From NCBI GenBank assembly GCA_019414265.1, contig DXMJ01000007.1, positions 39,168 to 81,596 on the forward strand: a stretch of DNA of 42,429 bases. The letters are read 5' to 3'. The stretch comes from Collinsella sp. (GTDB lineage Bacteria; Actinomycetota; Coriobacteriia; Coriobacteriales; Coriobacteriaceae). A program made the position numbers and the translations under genes. How positions within the stretch are numbered: position 1 is the stretch's first letter; each line of letters begins with the position of its first letter. Of this stretch, positions 23,547 to 31,620 are shown one piece after another. Below the pieces are notes generated by a model. It searched no databases, was not told the origin of the DNA, and saw only the letters and a list, made by a program, of their open reading frames with translations.

Positions 23547-23660
23547 CCTCAACTTGAACCTTAAAGGTTCTAAAGGGTCAAGTTGAACTTGAGGTTTTGG
23601 TCTTGACCTGCAGTTATAGTGAATTGTTAAGAAACCATAGAGTTCAACTTTAACGTTACG
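23547..23660. promoter_or_regulatory. Cluster of AAGTTGAACTT-like dyads in a divergent intergenic region
   Basis: The 314-bp gap 23486-23799 holds GAACCTT-A-AAGGTTC (23556-23570), TCAAGTT-G-AACTTGA (23578-23592) and related half-sites CTCAACTTGAACC (23549-23561) and GAGTTCAACTTTAACG. The second resembles MerR/SoxR-type operators (CCTCAAGTT-AACTTGAGG). A TAGAAT box (23738-23743) may be the -10 of the ATP-grasp gene. Nothing else is seen in the gap. Confidence 0.45.
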
Positions 23661-23799
23661 GAACCCTGCGGGCTCGATCATAAGCGCCTGCTTGCCATAG
23701 ATATGGTGGAACTTTGGGAAGCGGCAGTTTGGCACGCTAGAATAAACCAGTTGCATAAAGACCGCCCATCGTACGGGCAGTTGATGATAGGAAGTTTCC

Positions 23800-25056
23800 A
23801 TGGCATTGCAGTTTACAGAGCGCGAGTTTATACCCGTGCTGCTCGGCGGCGATATCAACGCCTATTCGGTGGCGCGCGCCTTCTACGAGGAGTATCAGGT
23901 CAAGAGCCTGGTCTTTGGCAAGTATCAGACGGGTCCTGCATACCGCAGCCAGATTATCGACTATACGCCCAATGTGGATATCGACACTATGCCGGTCATG
24001 ATCGAGACCGTCAACGGCATTGCACAGGCCAATCCCGATAAGAAGATTATCCTCATGGGCTGCGGCGATAACTACGTCGCGCTTGCCGCACAGGCTCAGG
24101 ATGCCGGCCAGCTTGCCTCCAACGTCATCGCGCCCTATGCGCCCTACAGTATGCTCGAGCAGTGCCAGAAGAAGGAGATCTTCTACGAGCTGTGCGAGAA
24201 GCACGGTGTACCCTATCCGCACACGTTTACCTTTACCATGGCGATGCTCAACGCCCAGGGCGAGGCTTCCGCCGAGGTGCTCGACCAGATCGACTTTCCC
24301 TTCCCGATGATTCTGAAGCCCTCTGACGGCATCATGTGGTGGGAGCACGAGTTCGAGGGCCAGAAGAAGGCCTACGAGATTGCCGATCGCGCCGAGCTGG
24401 AGCAGGTCATTCGCGATGTGTACGCCAGTGGCTACACCGATGACCTCATCTTGCAGGACCGCGTGCCCGGCAACGACGAGTACATGCGCGTGCTTACCAG
24501 TTATTCCGACCGCAACGGCAAGGTTCGCATGATGTGCCTGGGTCACGTGCTGCTCGAGGAGCACCAGCCTCACGGCGTCGGCAACCATGCATGCATCATC
24601 ACTGAGCCCAACGACGAGCTCATGGGCGGCGTGCGCAAGCTGCTTGAGGACCTTAAGTTTACGGGCTTCTCCAACTTCGACGTCAAGTACGACCAGCGCG
24701 ATGGTTCGTTTAAGTTCTTCGACTTCAACACGCGTCAGGGCCGCAGTAATTACTATGTCACCAATAGTGGCTTTAACGTTGCCAAGTACGTGGTGGATGA
24801 GTACGTGTACAACCGCCCGTTTGAGCCGGAGTTTGTGACGGCGCAGGACGAGGCGCTGTGGATGGTCGTCCCCATGGGCGTCGTCGACAAGTACGTCAAG
24901 GATCCCGAACTGCGTGCGAAGGCACATCGTCTGGCTAAGGAAGGCAAGGCTGCCGATCCATCGTTTATGAAGGGCGACTTTGTCTTTAACCGCTGGCTGC
25001 GCATGTGGCACACCAAGCTGCGCCACTTTAAGCTGTTCAAGACGTATTACAAATAG
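23800..25056 (+). CDS. ATP-grasp carboxylate-amine ligase, D-aspartate-ligase-like
   Basis: A 418-residue cytosolic ATP-grasp ligase. The N-terminal domain reads FIPVLLGGDINAYSVARAFYE and YQTGPAYRS; the ATP-grasp core includes FPMILKPSDGIMWW, VPGNDEYMRVLTSY and the metal-binding FKFFDFNTRQGRSNYYVTNSGFN. This is the pattern of the D-aspartate ligase (Asl) group, which adds D-Asp to the peptidoglycan stem peptide, and of related amino-acid ligases. An Asp/Glu racemase gene follows 85 bases downstream and would supply D-Asp, which strengthens that reading. The start at 23800 has ATAGGAAG upstream. Other carboxylate-amine ligase substrates remain possible. Confidence 0.82.
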   Translation: MALQFTEREFIPVLLGGDINAYSVARAFYEEYQVKSLVFGKYQTGPAYRSQIIDYTPNVDIDTMPVMIETVNGIAQANPDKKIILMGCGDNYVALAAQAQDAGQLASNVIAPYAPYSMLEQCQKKEIFYELCEKHGVPYPHTFTFTMAMLNAQGEASAEVLDQIDFPFPMILKPSDGIMWWEHEFEGQKKAYEIADRAELEQVIRDVYASGYTDDLILQDRVPGNDEYMRVLTSYSDRNGKVRMMCLGHVLLEEHQPHGVGNHACIITEPNDELMGGVRKLLEDLKFTGFSNFDVKYDQRDGSFKFFDFNTRQGRSNYYVTNSGFNVAKYVVDEYVYNRPFEPEFVTAQDEALWMVVPMGVVDKYVKDPELRAKAHRLAKEGKAADPSFMKGDFVFNRWLRMWHTKLRHFKLFKTYYK

Positions 25057-25141
25057 AATGAACGTCGCGCCCGCCCGGTTTGTATCGGGCGGGCGCGGGT
25101 ATGATACGCGCAATTGTGCGAGCGTCATCAAGGAGGCGGCG

Positions 25142-25888
25142 ATGGAAAAACTGGGAGTTATCGGCGGTATGGGCGCCGAGGCTACGTCGTATTACTACGA
25201 CCAGGTAGTGCGTCACACGGCGGCCGCCTGCGATCAGGAACATATCGACATGGTGGTGCTCTCTAAATCGACCATGCCTGACCGCACGCTGGCCATCAAG
25301 ACCGGCGAGCATGCCGAGTTGCTGGCGACCATGAAGGAATGTGCGCAGGCGCTCGAGGGGCTGGGCTGTGCGCATATCGCCATTCCCTGCAACACATCGC
25401 ACTACTTCTACGACCAGATTCAGTCGTTTACCGAGGTGCCGATTATCCATATGCCGCGTGAGTCGGTGCGCTATGCCCTGGCGGGCGCGGTGATGGGGGA
25501 GTGCGAATTCGACCCTAACTTGAGCATGCCGGCCGAGCCGGTGCACAAGATCGGCATTATGGGTACCGACGGCACCGTGGGCGCCGGCGTCTACGGGCGC
25601 GAGTGTAAGGCGGCAGGTGTCGAAGTCGTCTATCCCAGCGAGAAGCGTCAGGCCGACGTGATGTCGCTCATTTACGACGACGTGAAGGCCGGACGTGAGC
25701 CCGATATGGATAAGTTCGATCGTGTGATGTGGGAGTTCGCTCGCAGCGGCTGCGATCGCGTTATCCTGGCCTGTACAGAGCTCTCGGTGCTGCAGAAGTA
25801 CCGCGAGATGCCCGAGATCACCCTCGATGCCATGGACGTCCTGGTGCGCGAATCCATCATCCGTAGCGGAGCCCCCTACCGCCTGTAG
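25142..25888 (+). CDS. Aspartate/glutamate racemase family protein
   Basis: A 248-residue cofactor-independent amino-acid racemase of the Asp/Glu racemase superfamily. The N-terminus LGVIGGMGAEATSYYYDQVV is typical of aspartate racemases. Both catalytic cysteines are present, in IPCNTSHYF and LACTELSVL, and the second half opens with GIMGTDGTVGAGVY. It should interconvert L- and D-aspartate (or another acidic residue) in the cytosol. The start at 25142 has AAGGAGGCGGCG upstream. It lies behind the D-Asp-ligase-like gene and ends before a palindromic repeat and a terminator. Confidence 0.9.
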   Translation: MEKLGVIGGMGAEATSYYYDQVVRHTAAACDQEHIDMVVLSKSTMPDRTLAIKTGEHAELLATMKECAQALEGLGCAHIAIPCNTSHYFYDQIQSFTEVPIIHMPRESVRYALAGAVMGECEFDPNLSMPAEPVHKIGIMGTDGTVGAGVYGRECKAAGVEVVYPSEKRQADVMSLIYDDVKAGREPDMDKFDRVMWEFARSGCDRVILACTELSVLQKYREMPEITLDAMDVLVRESIIRSGAPYRL

Positions 25889-25894
25889 CCCTCG

Positions 25895-25929
25895 ACCTGC
25901 CAAAAAGGGACAGGTTTATTTTGGCAGGT
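25895..25929. repeat. Short palindromic repeat, family B
   Basis: Perfect 11-bp arms ACCTGCCAAAA (25895-25905) and TTTTGGCAGGT (25919-25929) around AGGGACAGGTTTA. The loop holds GGGACAGG, the reverse complement of the CCTGTCCC core in the family A repeat. Confidence 0.7.
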
Positions 25930-25947
25930 TTTATCTGCGAAAACAGT

Positions 25948-25985
25948 AAGGCCGCGACTCGTTTGATGCGAGCCGCGGCCTTTTT
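25948..25985 (+). terminator. Intrinsic terminator of the racemase gene
   Basis: Stem AAGGCCGCG (25948-25956) with CGCGGCCTT (25974-25982), inner CTCG/CGAG, then five Ts. Confidence 0.88.
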
Positions 25986-26012
25986 CGTTTGTCGGTTTCC
26001 GGTGGCGATGGG

Positions 26013-26759
26013 TTAGAACAGGAAGCCGAGGACGATGAGGGCAATGCTAACAATAAGCATGGCAATGTCCTGGCCCTTGATGGGGTAGCGCTTGTACGAG
26101 CTCGCGCGCGTGCGCAGGTAGAAGCCGCGCTGCTCGGCGGCAAGCGCGGTGGCATCGGTCTTGCCCACGCTAGATATAAGCAGTGGAACGCACAGCGGCA
26201 GCATGAGCTTGAGCTTCTTGATGGGGTTTTTGGTGTCATATTCGACGCCGCGTGCGGTCTGCGCCTCCATGATGGCGTTCATCTCCTGGCCAAACACCGG
26301 CACAAAGCGCAGTGCCGTGGTAAAGGTGAAGGCGTAGCGATACGGCACGTGCAATACCTCCACGCAGGCGTTGGCAAGGTCGTTGAGCTTGGTCACCATG
26401 AGCATCAGAATAAGCGGAAGCGCCACGCCCAGCAGACGCAGGCAGGCCTTGGAGCCGGTGACGAGGCCCGTGTCGGTAACGAAGCCCCACACGATGTTGC
26501 CATCGCGCATAAAAGCCAGCTGCAGCACCAGCATGATGAGCGCGAGCGGAATCAGCAGCTTGAGCAGCGCGAGCAGGCGGTCGACGACGCCGGCGTAGGT
26601 TCCCAGCGCGAGCGTAAGCGCCAGAAAGCCCAACAGTGCCACATAGGTGTCGGACAAGAAGATACCGATGATGATGGCGGCGGCGAGGCCCAGTTTGATG
26701 ACGGGGTTCAGGCGGTGCAGCAGCGTGTCGCCCGGCATGTAGTCGATGACGTTAACCAC
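26013..26759 (-). CDS. ecfT: ECF transporter transmembrane component T
   Basis: A 248-residue membrane protein that couples the ATPases to the substrate-binding S protein. From NVIDYMPGDTLLHRLNPVIKLG it has five or so hydrophobic segments, and the two Ala-Arg-Gly-type coupling motifs are visible in part: AQTARGVEYD and ALAAEQRGFYLRTRAS. The start is the GTG at 26759, which overlaps the end of the ATPase gene and has GAGGAG upstream, so the two are translationally coupled; the longer frame upstream lies inside the ATPase gene. It is the last gene of the leader-S-A-T operon. Confidence 0.88.
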   Translation of the reverse strand: MVNVIDYMPGDTLLHRLNPVIKLGLAAAIIIGIFLSDTYVALLGFLALTLALGTYAGVVDRLLALLKLLIPLALIMLVLQLAFMRDGNIVWGFVTDTGLVTGSKACLRLLGVALPLILMLMVTKLNDLANACVEVLHVPYRYAFTFTTALRFVPVFGQEMNAIMEAQTARGVEYDTKNPIKKLKLMLPLCVPLLISSVGKTDATALAAEQRGFYLRTRASSYKRYPIKGQDIAMLIVSIALIVLGFLF

Positions 26760-28503
26760 GGCGGACCATCTCCTCGGTAATGCGAACGATATCGGTGACC
26801 TCACTCACCTGTGTAAAGGCGGGCGAGACGGTGGATGCCAGACGGCGCGAGAGTTCGATGACCTGGGGCGGCTCAACGTAGGCACGCTGCATGAGTTCGA
26901 TGTTCGAGAACAGCTCGTGCGTGCGGCCGCGCTCGAGGATGCGGCCGTCGGCCATCACCACGATGCGCTCGGCAAAGTCGGATGCGACTTCCATATCGTG
27001 GCAGACCATGATGACAGCGCAGCCGCGCTCGGCCATGGTACGCACGGTTTCCATGACGGTCATGCACTCGCGGTAGTCCAGGCCGCTCGTGGGTTCGTCG
27101 AGCACCACGATCTTGGGCTCGACCACTACAACAGAGGCGAGCGCCACCATCTGGCGCTGGCCGCGCGACAGCGAGAACGGTGCCTCGTCGGCGGGCAGAC
27201 CAAAGCGGTCGATGACCAGCTGGGCGCGACGCAGGGCTTCGGCACGGTCGATGCCGGCAAGTTCTAGACCAAAGGCGACCTCGTCGAGCACGGTGTCCTT
27301 GCAGATCTGGCGGTCGGGGTTTTGGAAGAGGGTTGCGACTTCGCGGGCGATGCGACTCGTGGGAACCGATGCCGTGTCCAGGCCCGTAACGCGTACGCTG
27401 CCCGATGCGGGCTTGAGCAAGCCCGTAAGCAATTTGGTGAGCGTGGTCTTGCCGGCTCCGTTTTGGCCGACAATGCCCACGAGCTCGCCGGGGTAGAGCG
27501 TCAAGTTGAGGTCGTGGACGGCGGCGCCTCCATGGGGGTAGGAAAACTCGACATGGTCAAAGGTGAGCACCGGCTCGGCGTCTTTCGCATGCGGGCGCAG
27601 CGACGGCGCGTGCGGGGAGCCTGCGGGCGCCTGGGTATCGCTTGTCGCACGGTCAGGGTCGACGATTTCCGTGATCAGGCGTTCTGCCTCGTCGACATCC
27701 AGACAGGGCGTGCCGCTTACCAAGCCATCGGCCTCGAGACTGTTGAAGATGCGTGTGACGCGCGGACAATCGACGCCGATGCTGCGAAGCTCGTCGGTGC
27801 GCGCAAAGACCTCATGCGGCTCGCCTTGCAGCGCGATCTGGCCGTGATCGAGCACCAACACGCGGTTGCAGTACTCCGAAAGTAAAGCGACCTTTTGCTC
27901 AACGACGACGATGGTGATGCCGAGCGCGCGGTTTGCCTCGCGCAGCGTCTCGAAGACCAAGGTGGAACTGGCGGGGTCGAGTGCTGCGGTTGGCTCATCG
28001 AGCACTAAGACGTGCGGACGCATGGCGAGGATGGCGGCGATAGCTACCTTTTGCTTTTGGCCGCCCGAGAGGGTGGCGATCTCGCGGTCGCGCAGGTCGC
28101 TGATACCGACGGTCTTAAGCGTCTCGCTCACGCGCTGCTCGATCTGGTCATGCGGAACGCCAAAGTTCTCGAGGCCAAAGAGCATTTCGTCCTCAACGAC
28201 CGAAGCGACCACCTGCGTGTCGATGTCCTGCAGCACGCTGCCGACGATCTGCGATATGTCGGTGAGCGAGACCTCGCAGGTGTCGTGGCCGTCAACTAAC
28301 ACGGAGCCATAAAAGGCGCCGGTGTAATGGTGAGGCACAGCGCCCGACAGACAGGCGGCAAGTGTGGACTTACCAGCGCCCGAGGGCCCGATGATGCCGA
28401 TGAAATCTCCCTTGTTCACGCTGAGCGAAACGTGGCTGAGCGCCTGCTCGGTTTGCGTGCCATAGGAGAACGAGACATCGTCGACGTTGATGATCGTTTC
28501 CAT
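26752..28503 (-). CDS. ecfA: ECF transporter ATPase, fused A1-A2
   Basis: A 583-residue protein with two complete ABC ATPase domains in one chain. Domain 1 has Walker A GPSGAGKST, signature LSGGQKQKVA and Walker B VLVLDEPTAALD. Domain 2 has GQNGAGKTT, LSRGQRQMVA and IVVLDEPTSGLD. The linker (about residues 275-315) is Ala/Pro-rich. It hydrolyses ATP at the cytoplasmic face to drive uptake through the T and S proteins. Fused pairs are known in Actinobacteria and other phyla. Only one S gene adjoins it, so either this is a dedicated system or it also serves distant S components. The start at 28503 has AAAGGTATCC upstream. Confidence 0.93.
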   Translation of the reverse strand: METIINVDDVSFSYGTQTEQALSHVSLSVNKGDFIGIIGPSGAGKSTLAACLSGAVPHHYTGAFYGSVLVDGHDTCEVSLTDISQIVGSVLQDIDTQVVASVVEDEMLFGLENFGVPHDQIEQRVSETLKTVGISDLRDREIATLSGGQKQKVAIAAILAMRPHVLVLDEPTAALDPASSTLVFETLREANRALGITIVVVEQKVALLSEYCNRVLVLDHGQIALQGEPHEVFARTDELRSIGVDCPRVTRIFNSLEADGLVSGTPCLDVDEAERLITEIVDPDRATSDTQAPAGSPHAPSLRPHAKDAEPVLTFDHVEFSYPHGGAAVHDLNLTLYPGELVGIVGQNGAGKTTLTKLLTGLLKPASGSVRVTGLDTASVPTSRIAREVATLFQNPDRQICKDTVLDEVAFGLELAGIDRAEALRRAQLVIDRFGLPADEAPFSLSRGQRQMVALASVVVVEPKIVVLDEPTSGLDYRECMTVMETVRTMAERGCAVIMVCHDMEVASDFAERIVVMADGRILERGRTHELFSNIELMQRAYVEPPQVIELSRRLASTVSPAFTQVSEVTDIVRITEEMVRRG

Positions 28504-28521
28504 GGATACCTTTCATAGTCA

Positions 28522-28565
28522 TTGGGGACGTTCTTACATGACTGGTCGTTTAGCAACGTCCCCAA
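28522..28565. repeat. Short palindromic repeat, family C
   Basis: Perfect 11-bp arms TTGGGGACGTT (28522-28532) and AACGTCCCCAA (28555-28565) around 22 bases, between the S and A genes of the ECF operon. A TTTGGGACAG motif follows at about 28577. Confidence 0.65.
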
Positions 28566-28609
28566 ATGCTCGTTGTTTGGGACAGTCTTTGGTGGTAAAG
28601 CCGAGCAGG

Positions 28610-29185
28610 TTAATTGAGCTTAAGGGCCTTCTGGATGGGCACGTAGAGGGCTCCGACCAGAATGGCGTTAAATACGGCGGTCATGGCGACGACGGGTAGC
28701 ATGGCTGCGGCGAGCTCGCCCACCACGCCGAGCATGGCCATCTTGATGACCATGAAGATAACGCCGGAGACAAAGGTGGTCACGAATGTTGCGACGATGG
28801 CGACGACGGGCTTAACCTGGCCGTCCTTGGCGGCGGCGTTGACAATGACGGCCATGAGCATGGCGGCGATACCCTCGGCGGCAAAATCGACAAACGGCGA
28901 GGTGGTGGTGATCTGGATCACGGCCGCTGAGATGAGGCCAATGACGAGCGCTTGGCCAATGTTGGGACGAACGACCAGGATGGTGAGGCAGAAGGCCGAG
29001 ATGATGAACTCGGGACTGATCATACCGCCCGAGATGCCCGAGATTGCCTTGCCGACGGTGAAGTTGAGGATGAAGCCTGCGGCAAGCAGAATGGCGAGCA
29101 GGACAAGGGCGTGGATATCGAGTTTGCCGCGGTCGGCGGTCTGGACGGTGCGGGGCTGGGCTGTGGCGGTGGTGTTCTGAGACAT
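28610..29185 (-). CDS. ECF transporter S component, likely for tryptophan
   Basis: A 191-residue membrane protein with about six hydrophobic segments, the size and layout of ECF S components. ALVLLAILLAAGFILNF, ISPEFIISAFCLTILVVRP and LISAAVIQITTTSPFVDF recall the TrpP-like family. The start at 29185 (SQNTTATAQ) has GAAAGGAC upstream; the longer frame would read the leader. The upstream leader peptide with three Trp codons and a terminator argues that tryptophan is the substrate or signal. That specificity is inferred from regulation, not from known binding residues. It is the first structural gene of the operon, with a 106-base gap that holds a palindromic repeat before the ATPase. Confidence 0.85.
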   Translation of the reverse strand: MSQNTTATAQPRTVQTADRGKLDIHALVLLAILLAAGFILNFTVGKAISGISGGMISPEFIISAFCLTILVVRPNIGQALVIGLISAAVIQITTTSPFVDFAAEGIAAMLMAVIVNAAAKDGQVKPVVAIVATFVTTFVSGVIFMVIKMAMLGVVGELAAAMLPVVAMTAVFNAILVGALYVPIQKALKLN

Positions 29186-29231
29186 GGTAAAAGTCCTTTC
29201 AAAAAGGGGAGTGTAAGAGAAAAACGGAGGC

Positions 29232-29361
29232 GCGTGATGCGAATGCGATCGGGCTCGAGATAGAAAAAGGCCCCCGGTCGAAACCGGAGGCCTTCCAATC
29301 ACCTAGAGCGCAAAAACAGGCGTGAGGGACTCACTGTCGACCGATCGTATTCGCATCACGC
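29232..29361 (-). repeat. 21-nt inverted repeat flanking the attenuator terminator
   Basis: GCGTGATGCGAATGCGATCGG (given here by its ends, 29232-29252) is the complement of 29341-29361 except at one base, which would be a G-U pair in RNA. One arm lies within the leader codons after the Trp run, the other beyond the terminator. Confidence 0.7.
29264..29294 (-). terminator. Attenuator terminator in front of the ECF S gene
   Basis: On the minus strand AAGGCCTCCGGT pairs with ACCGGGGGCCTT (one T-G pair) around TTCG, followed by five Ts. It stands 36 bases after the leader stop and 78 bases before the S gene start, so it must be read through for expression. Confidence 0.9.
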
Positions 29362-29399
29362 CACCACCAGTTGTTGAGGGACTTCATTGTGTTCATCAT
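29331..29399 (-). CDS. Tryptophan leader peptide
   Basis: A 22-residue peptide beginning MMNTMKSLNN and then three consecutive Trp codons (TGG TGG TGG, residues 11-13), followed by RDANTIGRQ and stop. The start at 29399 has AAAGGAG eight bases upstream, among the best sites in the window. Trp is the rarest residue, so three in a row in a short peptide with an intrinsic terminator 36 bases later is the plain signature of trp-type transcription attenuation: a ribosome stalled for lack of charged tRNA-Trp would prevent the terminator. Here the gene controlled is an ECF transporter rather than a trp biosynthetic gene. The antiterminator pairing is not evident by eye. Confidence 0.9.
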   Translation of the reverse strand: MMNTMKSLNNWWWRDANTIGRQ

Positions 29400-29594
29400 C
29401 TTGGTGGCTCCTTTCGTGATGCCTTGGCGCGGTTGCACCTCGTTGCTGTTGCGCTGCACTATAGCACAGCGAAGTGTGTGCGGGGAAATCTTTTTTTGAA
29501 AAGATTTCGGCGGCGTTTCCTGCCGGTCAAAAGGGCAGGCTGAGCGGGCGGGATGACTCATGCGACCCCGCCCGTCTCTTGGAACGCGAGGGTC

Positions 29595-31394
29595 TTAGGC
29601 CTTCTTGCGGCGATAGAGCACGAAGCCGCAGACACCGATGATGACGACGGCGCCAACGGCCATGGCGGCCATGTTGTTGCCCTCGGACTTCTCCTCGGTC
29701 GCCTCTTCCTCAACCTCGGGCTCGGCAACGTCCTCATCGGAGAGGGCCTCGTCGGCGTAGGTGATGGACTCGACTAGGCAGTCGTTGTCGGCATCGTAGT
29801 CACTCGGGACGAACTTCTCGGAGAAGTCTCCCTTCTTGAGGTAGTCGCGCATCTCCTCGAGCATGGCCTTGCACTTGACGTAGGTGTTCTTGGTCGCTGC
29901 CTTGCCGGCCTTGTTGGCCAGGGCGGTGCGGGCCTCGGTGTCCTTGGCGGCCTGCATGGCCTCGTCGACGGTCAGGTTCTGCTCAATGAGCTCCTTCTGC
30001 AGGGCGTCGAGATAGGCGCGGACGCCGGTGGCGCAGCTGTCGCGGTTCTCATAGGCGAGCGTGTTGATGTCCATGAGGACGTAGTTGATGGAGTTCTTGG
30101 GCTCCTCGTTGTTCACGACGTCTTCCTCTTCACAGTGATCGAAGGAGACATCCTGATCGCTGAAGTAGGGGCTGACCTCGGTGAGCAGTGCGGAATAGAG
30201 GGGGATAGCGACGGAGAACTCGGCGTTGGAGAGCATCTCCCACTGGATGGTCGCGATTTCGGGGTCCATGCCGTGACGGATCTGGAAGGTGTGGATCTCG
30301 GTGTTGCGGTTGGAGCCGATGGCATAGGCGCCGTCGGTGTTGGCGTTGAGGCCGGCGACATTCTCGCCGCGAGCGGCGAAGGAACGAATCATCTCAAAGG
30401 TGTTCCAGTCGGACTTGCCGGGCTGGAAGAACAGCGGCTGCATCTCGTGGACCAGGGCGCCGGTCGTCGCACGAGCGTCTTCGCGCTCGTCCTTGACGAT
30501 CTCATAGTCGGTGCCCTCAGCAAGCGGAGCCATGAAGTAATCGCGGCCCTGGACATAGCGCGACCACTGGTGCATACCGGCCTCGCTAATCTCCTCGCCG
30601 TAGGTCTTGGCGACGTCGAACTTGCCGTCGGTGTACTCGGCAAAGCCCTTCTCCTTAGGCATGGACTCGATGCCCTCGGAGTGGAGGCAGTTCTCGGTGT
30701 CGTCGAGGTCGACGTCATAGGTGAGGTTGCCGATGTTGGGGTTGAGTGAGGCAATATCGTCGGTGAGCCTCATAGCGATCCACTGGTGGCCGGAAAGCGC
30801 TGCAAACAACCAGGTCTCGTTGTTGTCGGCAATGATGATCTGGTCGTTGGAGCAGACGCCCTGCTCGTCAATCAGGCTGCCGAGGAGCTCGACACCCTCG
30901 CGGGCCGTGGCGCTCTCGCCCAGAATGACGCTGGCGTAGTTGTACTCGCCGATGCCGGTCTCCTCGGTGACGGGGTCGGCTTCCTCTGCCTTCTCGTTAT
31001 AGGAGGTGCTCAGCGTGGCAGAGCAGGAAACGCCCTTTTCGTTGATGCCAGCCTCGGAATATGCGTCGTAACGATCTTCCCACTGAGAGGGGTTGTCGCG
31101 AACGAAGGTGTAGCGGTAGGTTGCGCCCTTGGACTTGTACTCAAAGCCGGACTCGACCGAGGTGTACTTGCTGCCGTCCTTGTGTGCGGGCTCGATGCCA
31201 AAGTGCTTGATGTAGCGCGGGCCGAAGTCCTCGGAGCGTCCGTAGTACGTGTTGCCGTCTGCCGTGAGCTGGCTGCCCATGTAGATCTGGGTGCAAGCGA
31301 GCGCCGAAGTCGGCATGGCCATAATGGCCGCTGCTCCAAATGCAAGGCCGCAGCCGAGCTTCTTGAGCGTGTTGACAGGATGAGTAAACCTCAT
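29595..31394 (-). CDS. C69 family dipeptidase with a C-terminal membrane anchor
   Basis: A 599-residue exported peptidase. The signal peptide (MRFTHPVNTLKKLGCGLAF, AAAIMAMPTSALA) ends just before CTQIYMGSQ, whose Cys is the N-terminal nucleophile of C69 (PepD-type) dipeptidases after processing. GRSEDFGPRYIKHFG and NEKGVSCSATLS match the family. The C-terminus has a Glu-rich stretch (EEATEEKSEGNN), a membrane segment MAAMAVGAVVIIGVCGFVLY and RRKKA, so the enzyme is held at the cell surface without an LPXTG motif. It should cut dipeptides for uptake. The start at 31394 has GGGAGGG upstream. It appears monocistronic. Confidence 0.9.
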   Translation of the reverse strand: MRFTHPVNTLKKLGCGLAFGAAAIMAMPTSALACTQIYMGSQLTADGNTYYGRSEDFGPRYIKHFGIEPAHKDGSKYTSVESGFEYKSKGATYRYTFVRDNPSQWEDRYDAYSEAGINEKGVSCSATLSTSYNEKAEEADPVTEETGIGEYNYASVILGESATAREGVELLGSLIDEQGVCSNDQIIIADNNETWLFAALSGHQWIAMRLTDDIASLNPNIGNLTYDVDLDDTENCLHSEGIESMPKEKGFAEYTDGKFDVAKTYGEEISEAGMHQWSRYVQGRDYFMAPLAEGTDYEIVKDEREDARATTGALVHEMQPLFFQPGKSDWNTFEMIRSFAARGENVAGLNANTDGAYAIGSNRNTEIHTFQIRHGMDPEIATIQWEMLSNAEFSVAIPLYSALLTEVSPYFSDQDVSFDHCEEEDVVNNEEPKNSINYVLMDINTLAYENRDSCATGVRAYLDALQKELIEQNLTVDEAMQAAKDTEARTALANKAGKAATKNTYVKCKAMLEEMRDYLKKGDFSEKFVPSDYDADNDCLVESITYADEALSDEDVAEPEVEEEATEEKSEGNNMAAMAVGAVVIIGVCGFVLYRRKKA

Positions 31395-31620
31395 GATCCC
31401 TCCCAACTGTTGAAACCCCGCGAAACCGTACGGAGTTTCAGCTAATAAATACATCTACTAGCCTAAAGGAAGTGTAAAGAGTATTCATTCGACAACAGCT
31501 TTTACTCGATGAGCGTGAAGAAATATACGATGAGCGGATAATAATACTCATTTTAGTGCTTTAGTTAAATAAAGGCACCCTGCATTTACTGTAGCTGAAT
31601 AAAGCGCCAGACAATGCTCA
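31395..31620. other. AT-rich region upstream of the dipeptidase gene
   Basis: No gene seen. CGATGAGCG occurs twice in direct orientation (31507-31515 and 31528-31536), 21 bases apart, about two helical turns. GAGTATT near 31480 and AATACTC near 31545 form a distant inverted pair. These may be regulator sites for the dipeptidase. Confidence 0.3.
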
